The notes: a model not told the origin generated them from the sequence alone. A DNA stretch of 64,000 nucleotides from Oscillospiraceae bacterium (GCA_017483465.1 JAFUWN010000002.1:1-64000); one strand, 5' to 3'; positions 51,117-60,423 are shown, counted from the stretch's first letter. Made by a program: numbers and translations.

Positions 51117-51801
51117 GATTTTTCTCCCATGGGTCAGATACACCGTTCAGACGGAAAGCTTCGGCACGGTCACGGCATGTACCGCAGATACCGCAGGGCT
51201 TGTCTCCGCCCTCATAACAGCTCCATGTCATTTCATACGGAACGTTTAATTGCAGACCGGTTTTAACAACTTCGGCTTTTGTCATCTTCACGAACGGAGC
51301 ATGAATTTTCAGCTGCTTTCCGCTGCCGAGGTAAACTGCCTGATTCATAGCGTTATTAAAATCATCAGAACAGTCCGGATAGGCATTCCCGGCGGCATCG
51401 TCGCTGTGTGCTCCGTAATAGATGATCTCACAGCCATGAGATAAGGCGATACTTGCCGCCGAGGATAAAAACAATCCGTTCCGGAACGGCACATATGTCG
51501 AAACGGGTTTGCCGTCTGTACCGGCAAGCTGATCGGCGTAAGATTCTTTTGGAATTTCTGCATCTGCATTCTGTGCCAGAAGTGAGCAGTCAGAATCTGC
51601 GAAGATGACAGACAAATCCAGTGTCTGAAATTTTACATGATAATAATCAGCAATTTTTTCAGAATATTCCAGTTCTTTCTTATGCTTCTGACCATAATAA
51701 ACAGCTAAGGCGAGGACTTCTTCTGCTCCGTATGTTTTTACGGCGAGTGCCAGACAAGTGGCACTGTCCACACCGCCGCTTGTTAATACCAATGCTTTCA
51801 T
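51109..51801 (-). CDS. queC: 7-cyano-7-deazaguanine (preQ0) synthase
   Basis: 230 aa ATP-dependent enzyme converting 7-carboxy-7-deazaguanine to preQ0. LTSGGVDSAT is the PP-loop. TWSCYEGGDKPCGICGTC is the zinc-binding Cys cluster. YVPFRNGLFLSSAAS and GAHSDDAAGNAYPDC are QueC signatures. It begins 1 bp after folE. Confidence 0.96.
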   Translation of the reverse strand: MKALVLTSGGVDSATCLALAVKTYGAEEVLALAVYYGQKHKKELEYSEKIADYYHVKFQTLDLSVIFADSDCSLLAQNADAEIPKESYADQLAGTDGKPVSTYVPFRNGLFLSSAASIALSHGCEIIYYGAHSDDAAGNAYPDCSDDFNNAMNQAVYLGSGKQLKIHAPFVKMTKAEVVKTGLQLNVPYEMTWSCYEGGDKPCGICGTCRDRAEAFRLNGVSDPWEKNHV

Positions 51802-51802
51802 G

Positions 51803-52369
51803 TTATAAAACCAACTCCTGTAAATTTTTATCCGTTCTGAATCTGCCCTTGAATGTCTTAGTGACTGTCCGTGCAGAAGTATTCCGGATGCCTCTTGCCG
51901 TCATGCAGCTGTGAGAACCTGTAATCAGAACACCGACATCCAGAGAGCCTGTTGCTTCGGAAATAATTTCGGCAATATCATTTCCGAGACGTTCCTGCAA
52001 TTGCAGACGCTTTGCGGCCATATCGCAGATACGGGCGATTTTGCTGAGGCCTAAAACTTTCCCTGCCGGCAGATAAGCGACATTGACATACATATCATAC
52101 ATCAGAGCCATATGATGTTCACAGTAACTGAATACCTGAATTTCTCTCATGACAACAGCAGAATCTGTATTTTCGGCTTCCTGGATGGAAAACGTTTTGC
52201 CGAATTTTTCAGCGATTTCGTGATTAGAATAATTGATACCCTCGAAAACTTCTGACATCATCCGGGCGACTCTGTCCGGTGTTTCGAGCAGGCCTTCACG
52301 ATCGGGGTTTTCTCCGAGGGCTTCTAATAATCCCCGGATATGGTATCTGATTTTCTCCTGATCTATCAT
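51803..52369 (-). CDS. folE: GTP cyclohydrolase I
   Basis: 188 aa. Makes dihydroneopterin triphosphate, the first precursor for both folate and preQ0. Zinc ligands lie in FSYCEHHMALMYD and SHSCMTARGI; LQLQERLGNDIAEII is the substrate loop. Placement in the que operon indicates a preQ0-dedicated role. Confidence 0.96.
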   Translation of the reverse strand: MIDQEKIRYHIRGLLEALGENPDREGLLETPDRVARMMSEVFEGINYSNHEIAEKFGKTFSIQEAENTDSAVVMREIQVFSYCEHHMALMYDMYVNVAYLPAGKVLGLSKIARICDMAAKRLQLQERLGNDIAEIISEATGSLDVGVLITGSHSCMTARGIRNTSARTVTKTFKGRFRTDKNLQELVL

Positions 52370-52371
52370 GT

Positions 52372-53046
52372 TTATACACCTCCCTGTTCCGGACTCCAGA
52401 TAAATTTATGCAATTGCAGCTGCATTCTGACTTCGTTCAGATTTTTTTCTTTGAGGAAATCTACGATTTCGACCGGATCAATCTGACCGAACACCGGACT
52501 GAAATAAACCACAGCTTTAGAAATCAAATTATATTTTTTAATGATTTCATAAGCTTTTTCCAGATCTTTGCGATTTCCGGAAACGAATTTGATCACATCA
52601 AGATTTTTATTCAAATACTGATAATTTTCTGTCAGCATAAACTTTTCCATCCGGCTGAACGGCAGTTTATAATCCAGTGTAAATGCCGGCCGATATTTCT
52701 GCAAGGCCAGATTTTTAATATCCATACTGCCGTTTGTTTCGATTTCAATTTCATGATGATGTTTCATCAATTCTGTAATTAACTGATCAAGATGATTCTG
52801 TAACAACGGTTCTCCGCCTGTAAGAGTGATATTTTTAATTCCTGATTTTTCTGCGAAATCAACAAGCTGTTCCAAACTCAGGAATTCTGCCGGAGAGTTG
52901 TCCTGATTTGCCCACAGCGTATCACAGTAAGAACAGTTCAGATTACATTTCCGGAATCTGATAAACAAGGCTAATTCTCCGGCTTTTCTGCCCTCTCCGT
53001 TGATACTGATAAATTTTTCCGCTATCGGATAGAGAATCTCATTCAT
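52372..53046 (-). CDS. queE: 7-carboxy-7-deazaguanine synthase (radical SAM)
   Basis: 224 aa. CNLNCSYC (Cys34, Cys38, Cys41) is the 4Fe-4S/SAM cluster motif, preceded by SINGEGRKAGELALFIRF; LTGGEPLLQ is the GGE motif. It turns carboxytetrahydropterin into CDG. Overlaps queD by four bases. Confidence 0.95.
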   Translation of the reverse strand: MNEILYPIAEKFISINGEGRKAGELALFIRFRKCNLNCSYCDTLWANQDNSPAEFLSLEQLVDFAEKSGIKNITLTGGEPLLQNHLDQLITELMKHHHEIEIETNGSMDIKNLALQKYRPAFTLDYKLPFSRMEKFMLTENYQYLNKNLDVIKFVSGNRKDLEKAYEIIKKYNLISKAVVYFSPVFGQIDPVEIVDFLKEKNLNEVRMQLQLHKFIWSPEQGGV

Positions 53047-53462
53047 GCCGAATACACCGCACAGTTATCAGGCGTTTCCCAGACAGTCACCTGACTGACG
53101 GGAAGGCTCTGTTTCTGTAAGACTTCAAAAAAATATTCTGCAAAATGTTCGGCAGTCGGCCGGAACGGTACAGGAATCAGGCGGAAATTTTCTTCCTGCA
53201 ATGCTTCTATTGTTTTTGTTTTCAGAGTATTTTCTTCATAGATCAAGGCATGATCGAAACTATCTGCCAGATTCCGGACAGCTTTTTTCAGATCGCCGAA
53301 ATCTATTAACATACCTCTCTGCTGACCTGCATTCTGTAATGCATCGCCCTGAATACAGACTTCGATTTTCCAGTGATGGCCGTGCAGATTGGCACATTTG
53401 CCGTCATAACCGGATAAAAAATGTGCAGAATCAAAACTTGCTGATGTTTTTAACTGATACAA
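53043..53462 (-). CDS. queD: 6-carboxy-5,6,7,8-tetrahydropterin synthase
   Basis: 139 aa PTPS-family enzyme. Zinc ligands His14, His27 and His29 are in DSAHFLSGYDGKCANLHGHHW, with the catalytic Cys23. AEHFAEYFF and the WETPDNCAVY C-terminus also fit. It starts with TTG at 53462, six bases after GAGGTGA. First gene after the preQ1 riboswitch. Confidence 0.95.
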   Translation of the reverse strand: MYQLKTSASFDSAHFLSGYDGKCANLHGHHWKIEVCIQGDALQNAGQQRGMLIDFGDLKKAVRNLADSFDHALIYEENTLKTKTIEALQEENFRLIPVPFRPTAEHFAEYFFEVLQKQSLPVSQVTVWETPDNCAVYSA

Positions 53463-53476
53463 AATAAATCACCTCA

Positions 53477-53508
53477 ATAAAAAATGCAGACCCGAAAAGA
53501 GCCTGCAT
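53477..53508 (-). terminator. Riboswitch expression-platform terminator
   Basis: ATGCAGGCTC / GGGTCTGCAT hairpin followed by TTTTTT, between the preQ1 aptamer and the queD ribosome site. Confidence 0.8.
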
Positions 53509-53526
53509 AGAAAAATCCGTCAGATT

Positions 53527-53562
53527 TCCTTTTTTGATCAGGCAGGGTGCAGGTAACTGCCG
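53527..53562 (-). ncRNA. PreQ1-I riboswitch aptamer
   Basis: On the minus strand CGGCAG TTACCTG CACCC TGCCTG is followed by an A-rich tail (ATCAAAAAAGGA). This has the small hairpin with a CACCC-type loop-stem and the pseudoknot A-tail of the preQ1-I class. It starts about 10 nt after the predicted transcription start and is followed by a terminator. PreQ1 binding would switch off the downstream preQ0/preQ1 genes. Confidence 0.88.
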
Positions 53563-53572
53563 TATATTACTT

Positions 53573-53601
53573 ATTATAGCACAGTATCTCCGGATTGTCA
53601 A
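53573..53601 (-). promoter_or_regulatory. Promoter of the queuosine operon
   Basis: TTGACA (53601-53596), 17 bp, TATAAT (53578-53573), immediately upstream of the riboswitch. Confidence 0.85.
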
Positions 53602-53634
53602 GAAATTTTCAGAAATTCCTGCTGTTCTGCATAA

Positions 53635-54459
53635 TTATGATTTTCTTTGATAAAGTCTTGCAGGTCTGTGGCCAGCACCTGAAGTAAATTTTTCAGTTTC
53701 AGTGACATAATCTGAAATTTTTCTTCTGAAATTTGCTGTCAGAGCGGGAACGGCTGTAATTGCTTCCTGTACTTTCTGCAATTCTGTCAGTGTAAACTGC
53801 TCCGGCAGGAAATCAAACAGCAGATCGAACTGTTCAGCGGCCTGTCTGAGATATGTCAGAGCCGAAACAATAATTTTTGCATGATCAAATGCAAGACCGC
53901 CGTTTTCAAGTATTTCATATTCCCACATTGCAAACTGATTTTTTTTCTTTTTCAGTTCTGCTTTCAGCGTGAGGTCTCCGCTCTCGAGTGTCAGAATTTC
54001 TGTTTTATTTTTATGATACAATTCAATATCGAACCATCTGGCACAGGCGGCATCATCAGCACCCTGAATTTCCATATTTCCGAGTTTTTCTTCACTCAGC
54101 ACAGACAAAAATGCATTGGAGATAATCCAGCCTCTGGGATCACGTTCCGGCTGGCTGAAAATTCCGATATGCCGCAATAAAGTCACATCTGCACAGGTTT
54201 CTTCTTTGAGTTCTCTTGCAGCACAGGTTTCGACTGTCTCATCCGGCTGCAAGAAGCCGCCCGGAAGTGCCCAGCAGTTCTGAAACGGCGGATTTCCTCT
54301 CTGTATCAGCAGAATGCAGAGTTTCTTTCCGGGTTCACGGCGATAGCCCGGCTGCTGTTCGTGATGCAGACTGAAGACGGCAGCATCTGCCGTAACAGAC
54401 GGACGGGGGTATTTATCCAGACGATAATTTTTTAAAAATTCCTGTTCTTCCTGATTCAT
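53635..54459 (-). CDS. NUDIX hydrolase-domain protein, NrtR-like
   Basis: 274 aa from ATG 54459 (AAGGAGA upstream). The Nudix box GGFLQPDETVETCAARELKEET is intact, so hydrolysis of a nucleoside diphosphate derivative is possible. The C-terminal part (FDLLFDFLPEQFTLTELQKVQEAI, LTANFRRKI) resembles the winged-helix of NrtR-type ADP-ribose-sensing regulators. It could therefore be an enzyme, a regulator of NAD metabolism, or both. Monocistronic. Confidence 0.82.
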   Translation of the reverse strand: MNQEEQEFLKNYRLDKYPRPSVTADAAVFSLHHEQQPGYRREPGKKLCILLIQRGNPPFQNCWALPGGFLQPDETVETCAARELKEETCADVTLLRHIGIFSQPERDPRGWIISNAFLSVLSEEKLGNMEIQGADDAACARWFDIELYHKNKTEILTLESGDLTLKAELKKKKNQFAMWEYEILENGGLAFDHAKIIVSALTYLRQAAEQFDLLFDFLPEQFTLTELQKVQEAITAVPALTANFRRKISDYVTETEKFTSGAGHRPARLYQRKS

Positions 54460-54493
54460 GAAAGCACTTCTCCTTTTTGATATTATTATTATG

Positions 54494-54522
54494 ATTATAT
54501 CATATATTTTCTCATTTGTCAA
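54494..54522 (-). promoter_or_regulatory. Promoter of the NUDIX gene
   Basis: TTGACA (54522-54517), 17 bp, TATAAT (54499-54494). Confidence 0.8.
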
Positions 54523-54555
54523 GCCCTGTTCTGATGAAAATCAGAAGAAAACAGA

Positions 54556-54584
54556 TTGACATTTTATCAGATCTGTGCTATAAT
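54556..54584 (+). promoter_or_regulatory. Promoter of glmM
   Basis: TTGACA (54556-54561), 17 bp, TATAAT (54579-54584) with TGC before the -10 box. Confidence 0.85.
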
Positions 54585-54630
54585 AATACCGGCTATCAAA
54601 TTATTATTTACACTAAGGAGATTATTTATC

Positions 54631-56016
54631 ATGGGCAGATATTTTGGTACAGATGGTTTCCGTGGGGAAGCCAATAAAAATCTTACAGCAGACCATGCTT
54701 ATCAGATCGGCCGTTTTCTCGGCTGGTACTATGGCGAACTCAAAAAACAGAAAGGCGATTCCACACCGGCCAGAATTGTTATCGGCAAAGATACACGCCG
54801 TTCCAGCTATATGTTTGAATATTCTCTTGTCGGCGGTCTGACAGCTTCCGGAGCAGATGCTTATCTGCTTCATGTCACAACCACGCCTTCTGTAGCTTAT
54901 GTCACAAAGACAGACGGTCTCGACTGCGGCATTATGATTTCTGCAAGTCATAATCCGTATTATGACAACGGAATTAAACTCATCAACGGCAGCGGTGAAA
55001 AAATGGATGAAGATACCATTTCTTTAGTAGAAGACTATCTGGACGGCAAACTGAATTTATTCGGTCAGACATGGAAAGAACTTCCCTTTGCTGAGGGTGA
55101 GCATATCGGCTGTACAGTCGATTATGTTTCCGGCAGAAACAGGTATCTCGGCTATCTGATTTCACTGGGCATGTATTCTTTCAAGGGCATCAAAGTCGGT
55201 CTGGACTGTGCCTTCGGTGCGGCGTGGAATCTGGCTAAATCTGTATTCGATGCCCTCGGAGCAGCAACTTATTTATTAAATGCCAGCCCGAACGGTCTGA
55301 ATATCAATGAAAATGCAGGTTCGACCCATATTGAAGGCTTACAGAAATTTGTCAGAGAAAATCATCTCGATGTCGGCTTTGCCTATGACGGCGATGCAGA
55401 CAGATGTCTGTGTGTGGATGAAAACGGCAATGTCCTGACCGGTGATCATATTTTGTATATCTACGGCAGATATATGAAAGAACGTGAAAAACTGGAAACC
55501 AATACAATCGTGACAACTGTCATGTCCAATTTCGGCTTATATAAAGCTCTGGATGAACTCGGAATTGGTTATGCAAAGACAGCTGTCGGTGATAAATACG
55601 TCTATGAATACATGTCGAAAAACGGCTGTCGTCTGGGCGGTGAGGACTCCGGTCATATTATTTTCTCAAAATATGCAACAACCGGTGACGGCTTATTAAC
55701 CAGCCTCAAGATGATGGAAGTCATGCTCGCCAAGAAATGCAGGATGAGTGAACTTGCTGCTCCGCTGAAAATCTATCCTCAGGTGCTTGTAAATGTCAGA
55801 GTCAAAGACAAGGCCGAAGCTCAGAACGATCCTGATGTGCAGAATGCTGTCAAGGCCGCTGAAACCGCACTCGGCTCGACCGGCAGAATCTTAGTCCGGG
55901 AATCTGGTACAGAACCTGTCATCCGTGTGATGGCCGAAGCTCAGACCGAAGAAGAATGCCATAAACAGGTGAACAGTATTGTAGAAGTCATCAAGTCCAA
56001 AGGCCATACTGTTTAA
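54631..56016 (+). CDS. glmM: Phosphoglucosamine mutase
   Basis: 461 aa alpha-D-phosphohexomutase that converts glucosamine-6-phosphate to glucosamine-1-phosphate for UDP-GlcNAc and peptidoglycan. The start is ATG 54631 after TAAGGAG; the longer frame begins inside the promoter. MGRYFGTDGFRGEAN at the N-terminus, GIMISASHNPYYDNGIK with phosphoserine Ser106, the metal loop AYDGDADRC, GGEDSGHIIF for sugar binding, and the C-terminal VRESGTEPVIRVM phosphate loop are all present. Confidence 0.93.
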   Translation: MGRYFGTDGFRGEANKNLTADHAYQIGRFLGWYYGELKKQKGDSTPARIVIGKDTRRSSYMFEYSLVGGLTASGADAYLLHVTTTPSVAYVTKTDGLDCGIMISASHNPYYDNGIKLINGSGEKMDEDTISLVEDYLDGKLNLFGQTWKELPFAEGEHIGCTVDYVSGRNRYLGYLISLGMYSFKGIKVGLDCAFGAAWNLAKSVFDALGAATYLLNASPNGLNINENAGSTHIEGLQKFVRENHLDVGFAYDGDADRCLCVDENGNVLTGDHILYIYGRYMKEREKLETNTIVTTVMSNFGLYKALDELGIGYAKTAVGDKYVYEYMSKNGCRLGGEDSGHIIFSKYATTGDGLLTSLKMMEVMLAKKCRMSELAAPLKIYPQVLVNVRVKDKAEAQNDPDVQNAVKAAETALGSTGRILVRESGTEPVIRVMAEAQTEEECHKQVNSIVEVIKSKGHTV

Positions 56017-56041
56017 ATTCTATATTTTTCGCATTTTATTC

Positions 56042-56070
56042 TTGACATTTTCTATTTAATATGCTATAAT
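56042..56070 (+). promoter_or_regulatory. Promoter of the zinc-ribbon gene
   Basis: TTGACA (56042-56047), 17 bp, TATAAT (56065-56070) with TGC before the -10 box. Confidence 0.85.
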
Positions 56071-56119
56071 AATAAAAAATCTGTCATGAATATTAAAAAT
56101 ATTCTCAGGAGGTATTATT

Positions 56120-56743
56120 ATGGCAAACAGTGAAACAAGAGCATTCCGGCTTCCGGCTGAAATTTCCATGGAAACCGTTGTGCAGGCAGTAGAAACCTAT
56201 TGTCAGTCCAAACAAATGCAGACTCAGTATAACCAGACCGCAGACGGCTATGTCTTTCAGGCTGCACAGGACAGTGTGATCAGGACGGCTCTGGGTATGA
56301 GGCTTGCAACGACTGTACAGTTTTCTCAGATAGATGATATTCTGAATGTCAGCATTGGTGCCGGTGAATGGGTTGATAAGATCGGTTCTTCCATAGCCGG
56401 CCTGTTTGTCGCATGGCCTTTGCTTGCGACTGCCGGATATGGTGCATATATGCAGAAAAAACTTCCGGGAGAAATTTTTGATGTAATCACCAGAGTTCTG
56501 AATGGCGGTCAGGCTGTTTATACAAATCCTGTGCCTAATTATGCAAGCCCTGCTATGCAGAGAACTGCGGCTCCGGCTATGCCGATGACTGCTTGTCCGA
56601 ACTGCGGCGGTCAGAATCAGGCAGAAGCAAAATTCTGTTCTCAGTGCGGTACGCCTCTGAAGATTTCCTGTCCGAACTGCGGAAAGGGTCTTTCTGCCGG
56701 AACAAAATTCTGTCCGGAATGCGGTACAAAAATCGGTGAATAA
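56120..56743 (+). CDS. Double zinc-ribbon protein
   Basis: 207 aa. The N-terminal ~130 residues form an alpha/beta domain with a hydrophobic stretch (SSIAGLFVAWPLLATAGYGAYM) that may be a buried helix or one membrane pass. A Pro/Ala linker leads to two zinc ribbons, ACPNCGG...FCSQCGT and SCPNCGK...FCPECGT (eight Cys, all intact). Such proteins are common in Clostridia with no fixed role. Monocistronic with a strong promoter. Confidence 0.8.
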   Translation: MANSETRAFRLPAEISMETVVQAVETYCQSKQMQTQYNQTADGYVFQAAQDSVIRTALGMRLATTVQFSQIDDILNVSIGAGEWVDKIGSSIAGLFVAWPLLATAGYGAYMQKKLPGEIFDVITRVLNGGQAVYTNPVPNYASPAMQRTAAPAMPMTACPNCGGQNQAEAKFCSQCGTPLKISCPNCGKGLSAGTKFCPECGTKIGE

Positions 56744-56759
56744 TCAGAAACTAAAAATC

Positions 56760-56796
56760 AAAACGCAGAGGAGAAATCCTCTGCGTTTCGTTTTTA
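56760..56796. terminator. Bidirectional terminator
   Basis: AAACGCAGAGGA / TCCTCTGCGTTT stem with loop GAAA; ends both the zinc-ribbon gene and the converging MacAB operon. Confidence 0.88.
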
Positions 56797-58104
56797 ATCA
56801 TAGCGAAGTGCATCAATCGGGTTCATCTTAGCGGCCTTATTTGCCGGATAATATCCGAAGAAAACACCCGTTAGAATCGAGAAGCCTACAGAAATCAGAA
56901 TTGCCGGTATTGACGGCTGAATGGTAATTGTGAATAATTCTGCATATTCTGCATAGAAATTCATAACAAGCTGTTTTGCAATGAATCCCAGTGCCATACC
57001 GCCTACAATTCCCAGTATGATTCCGATAATACCGCCGATCAGACAAAGCAGTATGGCTTCTACGACAAACTGCATTCTGATGGCAGAATTCTGTGCTCCC
57101 AGAGCTTTCCGGACACCGATTTCCTTAGTACGTTCGGTAATGCTGACCAGCATGATATTCATGACTCCGACACCGCCGACAATCAGCGAGATTGCAGCAA
57201 TAATAGAAATCGCAATAGTCACAACATTGATGACTGTATTGATCATGCCGAGATAAGTCTGCATATTTTCAATTTCAACATGCATGTAAGGCTTTTCAGC
57301 ATATTCTTCTGCAAAGAAATCCCGAAGCGTATTTTCAAGCATTTCGACATCGTATTCAGGATAATAATAAATAGATGCATAATAATCATAACTGCTTTCC
57401 TGATACGTCAGTTTCATGCCGGTATCATAAGGAATATACACAGGTGTGACTTTTTCAATATCTTTCTGACCGGGTTTGTAGATCTGCTTGGTATAAATCG
57501 CCGGAAGCTCAAACACGCCGACAATTACAAAATCTCCCAGTTCTGTAGTAATGGTCTGTCCGATCGGATCAGCATCCGGCGGAAGATACTGCTTGACAAA
57601 CAGAGTCGAAACGTTGACAACCTGTTTTTTCAGATCACTGTCTGTCTTATTGATTCTTCTGCCTCTGATGAATTTAATATCATTATCGCCTTCAAAGCTC
57701 ATCCGGCCGATGACACTTGCCTTGAAAGTCTGATCTTTCCAGTTTTTCAGCTCAAAGCCTCCGAAACTGTCTGACAGATTCAGATAGAAATAATCCGGAT
57801 AAGTATCTACCAGTTTATCCAGCATCTGACGGGTAAGCAGATCTTCATCTGTATAATCAGCGATAATTTCATCGCCGTTTTCATCAAGCAATCCATAGGA
57901 AACCTGAGCATAGACATCAAAATAATTCATATTGCCGATTGAATTGAATGTATTTACAAGTGTTTTCTGAATCGAAGTGCCTATCGTAGTAATCATGATG
58001 ACGGCACTGATACCGATGATAATTCCCAGCATTGTCAGAACCGAACGCATTTTGTTTGCGGCGATCGAAGTCAGGGCAAGACGGAGATTTTCAATAAACT
58101 GCAT
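56794..58104 (-). CDS. MacB-type ABC transporter permease
   Basis: 436 aa. One N-terminal membrane helix (RSVLTMLGIIIGISAVIMITTIG), a large extracytoplasmic MacB-PCD domain (about 45-290), then three helices with the FtsX signature GGVGVMNIMLVSITERTKEIGVRKALGA. It works with the ATPase and adaptor encoded upstream to export peptides, drugs or lipids, or to transmit signals across the membrane. It starts inside the ATPase stop (TAATG). Confidence 0.92.
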   Translation of the reverse strand: MQFIENLRLALTSIAANKMRSVLTMLGIIIGISAVIMITTIGTSIQKTLVNTFNSIGNMNYFDVYAQVSYGLLDENGDEIIADYTDEDLLTRQMLDKLVDTYPDYFYLNLSDSFGGFELKNWKDQTFKASVIGRMSFEGDNDIKFIRGRRINKTDSDLKKQVVNVSTLFVKQYLPPDADPIGQTITTELGDFVIVGVFELPAIYTKQIYKPGQKDIEKVTPVYIPYDTGMKLTYQESSYDYYASIYYYPEYDVEMLENTLRDFFAEEYAEKPYMHVEIENMQTYLGMINTVINVVTIAISIIAAISLIVGGVGVMNIMLVSITERTKEIGVRKALGAQNSAIRMQFVVEAILLCLIGGIIGIILGIVGGMALGFIAKQLVMNFYAEYAELFTITIQPSIPAILISVGFSILTGVFFGYYPANKAAKMNPIDALRYD

Positions 58105-58802
58105 TATGCTTTCACCCCCGTATCTGAAATGACATTGCCGTCACTGATGGTAATAATTCTTTCTGTTTCGGCGGCGAGTTCGTTGCTGTGTGTGATTAAT
58201 ACAATGGTTGTGCCTTCTTCGTCATGAAGTTTATGGAATAAATCCATAATCATGCGGCCTGTTTTGGAATCAAGAGCACCGGTCGGCTCATCCGCAAGCA
58301 GAATCGAGGGCTTGTTTGCCATTGCTCTGGCGATGGCAACACGCTGTTTCTGACCGCCGGAGAGTTCATTCGGCTGATGATCGGCACGGTCAGCCATGCC
58401 GACAATTTCGAGCAGTTCCATTGCACGGGCAAGACGTTTTTTTCTCGGAATACCTGCATACATCATAGGCATTTCCACATTTTTGAGAGCATTGGTTCTG
58501 GAGATCAGATTAAACGTCTGGAACACAAAGCCGATTTCCTGATTTCTGATATGACTTAATTCATAATCATCCAGTGTACTGATATCCATACCGTTGAGCA
58601 GATACGTTCCCTCAGTCGGCCTGTCGAGAGCACCGATCATATTCATGAGCGTACTTTTGCCGGAACCGGACTGGCCGACAATTGATACAAATTCATGTTC
58701 ATGAATATCCAGTGAAATGCCGTTGAGAATCTGCAATTCATTGGGCTGGCCGATATAGTATCTCTTGATGATATTTCTCATTTCGATGACTGTTTTATTC
58801 AT
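58104..58802 (-). CDS. MacB-type ABC transporter ATPase
   Basis: 232 aa from ATG 58802, overlapping the adaptor gene's end. Walker A GQSGSGKSTLMN, signature LSGGQKQRVAIARA, Walker B ILLADEPTGALD and switch His (LITHSNELAA) are intact. The GALD sequence after Walker B marks the LolD/MacB group. Confidence 0.94.
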   Translation of the reverse strand: MNKTVIEMRNIIKRYYIGQPNELQILNGISLDIHEHEFVSIVGQSGSGKSTLMNMIGALDRPTEGTYLLNGMDISTLDDYELSHIRNQEIGFVFQTFNLISRTNALKNVEMPMMYAGIPRKKRLARAMELLEIVGMADRADHQPNELSGGQKQRVAIARAMANKPSILLADEPTGALDSKTGRMIMDLFHKLHDEEGTTIVLITHSNELAAETERIITISDGNVISDTGVKA

Positions 58803-60297
58803 CGGCTTCCGCCCCCTGTGCTGCCTGACTGGAATCAAATAACGGCAGAGTATCTCCGTCTTTGTATGCTCCCGGTGTCATAAGAATTTCGTCACCGTCT
58901 TTCAGGCCGCCGGAAGTAATTTCTGTATAATACGCACTTTCCATGCCGGTTTCTACGTTCACGGCCTTGGCAGTGGCTGTGCCGTCAGCATTTCTGACAA
59001 CAGTCAGGACAGATTTTGTATCGTCATCTTCGTTAGTCAGAATCGATTCATAAGGCACAGCGAGCACATCTTTTTTCTCTTCCAGAATAATCTTAACTTT
59101 GGCGTTCATGCCGATCAGTAATTCTTTGCTGTCTTTGACGGTAATTTCAGCCGAATAGCCGCCGCCGGAAGAAACTCCCGTCATGGCATTCTGAGAACCG
59201 GCATTATAGATATTCACGACTCTGGAGACTTCGGCTTCAAATTCCTTGTCACCGGTTGCACTGGTCTTGACAACAGCGGGCTGACCTTCATGCACATTCA
59301 GAATATCCGCTTCGTTGATCTGCACCGTAATTTTCAGAGCACCGGAATCCTCGATTGTCATAAGAGCCTCGGTTGTCGGGATACTGCCTTCAGAAACATT
59401 CAGAGAAGTAATAATGCCGCTTTTGGGAGCTGTAACAACACAGTCTGCAATAGATTCGGCAAGTTTATCCAGATCTGTCTGAACATCATTATTCTGCTGG
59501 AACTGTTCGGCATCCAGAACATCCTGATAGCTCTGAATCACGCTGTCAGCGGAACGTTCTGCGGCAGCATAGGCATCCCGTGCGGACTGTACAGATTTCT
59601 CATAAGAACTGAACTGGTCACGGATTGCTTCGAGGGAAGCTTCTTTGCTCTGAACAAGGGCATCTGCTTCCTGATAAGTCTGCATAGCCTCCTGATATTC
59701 TTCCTGATCCTGAGCATTATTCATTTTATTTTTAGCATTGTCACGGCGGCTGATCTGTTCATTCAGTTCATCCACGATTTTAGCTTCTTTGTTATATGCC
59801 TCATTCTGAGCTTCAATGGCATCATCAATGGCTCTCTGAGCCTGCTGGAGATTGATTTCTTTATCTCTCTTTGCATTTTCCAGATTTCTTTCATTGATTT
59901 TATGCTGATTTGCTGTCTGATTCTGTGAATTGGACTGTGTTTTGCTGAGTGTATCATACTGCTGCTGCAAATCCGTGCTGTCAAATTCGCAGAGCACATC
60001 GCCTTCTTTGACATGACTGCCGACTTCGACATTTAATTTCTTAATTTTCGCATTGAGCTTGCTGGTAACTTTTACGATATTTTCGCTCTCGACAGTACCG
60101 GAAACGCTGATAACATTGGAAATATCCCGTTTTTCGGCCTTGACTGTTTCAAGTTCCATACCGGAAAGCCCCTCCATTGCGGCAGACATGCCTTTCATGC
60201 AGGAAGTGACTCCGACAGCTCCGCCGCCAAGCAGCAGGACAAGCACGACTGCAATAATAATCCCTTTTTTCTTTTTCTTTTTTCTTGCCTGTTCCAT
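58795..60297 (-). CDS. Membrane-fusion/adaptor protein of the MacAB-type exporter
   Basis: 500 aa. A very basic start (ARKKKKKK) and one membrane helix (IIIAVVLVLLLGGGAVGV), then an extracellular HlyD/RND-adaptor structure. It has a biotinyl-lipoyl half (KIKKLNVEVGSHVKEGDVLCEFD), a long coiled-coil of about 180 residues rich in Glu, Gln and Arg, the returning lipoyl half (SGIITSLNVSEGSIPTTEALM) and a beta-barrel (GMNAKVKIILEEKKDVLAVPYESI). First gene of the operon; long hairpin for a Gram-positive MacA. Confidence 0.92.
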   Translation of the reverse strand: MEQARKKKKKKGIIIAVVLVLLLGGGAVGVTSCMKGMSAAMEGLSGMELETVKAEKRDISNVISVSGTVESENIVKVTSKLNAKIKKLNVEVGSHVKEGDVLCEFDSTDLQQQYDTLSKTQSNSQNQTANQHKINERNLENAKRDKEINLQQAQRAIDDAIEAQNEAYNKEAKIVDELNEQISRRDNAKNKMNNAQDQEEYQEAMQTYQEADALVQSKEASLEAIRDQFSSYEKSVQSARDAYAAAERSADSVIQSYQDVLDAEQFQQNNDVQTDLDKLAESIADCVVTAPKSGIITSLNVSEGSIPTTEALMTIEDSGALKITVQINEADILNVHEGQPAVVKTSATGDKEFEAEVSRVVNIYNAGSQNAMTGVSSGGGYSAEITVKDSKELLIGMNAKVKIILEEKKDVLAVPYESILTNEDDDTKSVLTVVRNADGTATAKAVNVETGMESAYYTEITSGGLKDGDEILMTPGAYKDGDTLPLFDSSQAAQGAEADE

Positions 60298-60324
60298 AGA
60301 TAAGAAACTCCTTTCCCGATTCAG

Positions 60325-60367
60325 GTGTACTTGTTTGATAAGTACATTATAGCACAGATAAGTACAC
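60325..60367 (-). promoter_or_regulatory. Repeated GTGTACTT operator-like motif
   Basis: Three related half-sites: GTGTACTT (60325-60332), AAGTACAT (60340-60347) and AAGTACAC (60360-60367). The first two form the inverted repeat TGTACTT N7 AAGTACA. They flank the -10 box and fill the spacer of the exporter promoter, a typical repressor site. The regulator is not encoded alongside. Confidence 0.6.
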
Positions 60368-60374
60368 TTGTCAA
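60346..60374 (-). promoter_or_regulatory. Proximal promoter of the MacAB-type operon
   Basis: TTGACA (60374-60369), 17 bp, TATAAT (60351-60346), overlapped by the operator-like repeats. Confidence 0.8.
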
Positions 60375-60423
60375 TAGGTTTTTTCTATATTTTCAGTGTA
60401 TTATCTGAAATAGTACAGATGAT

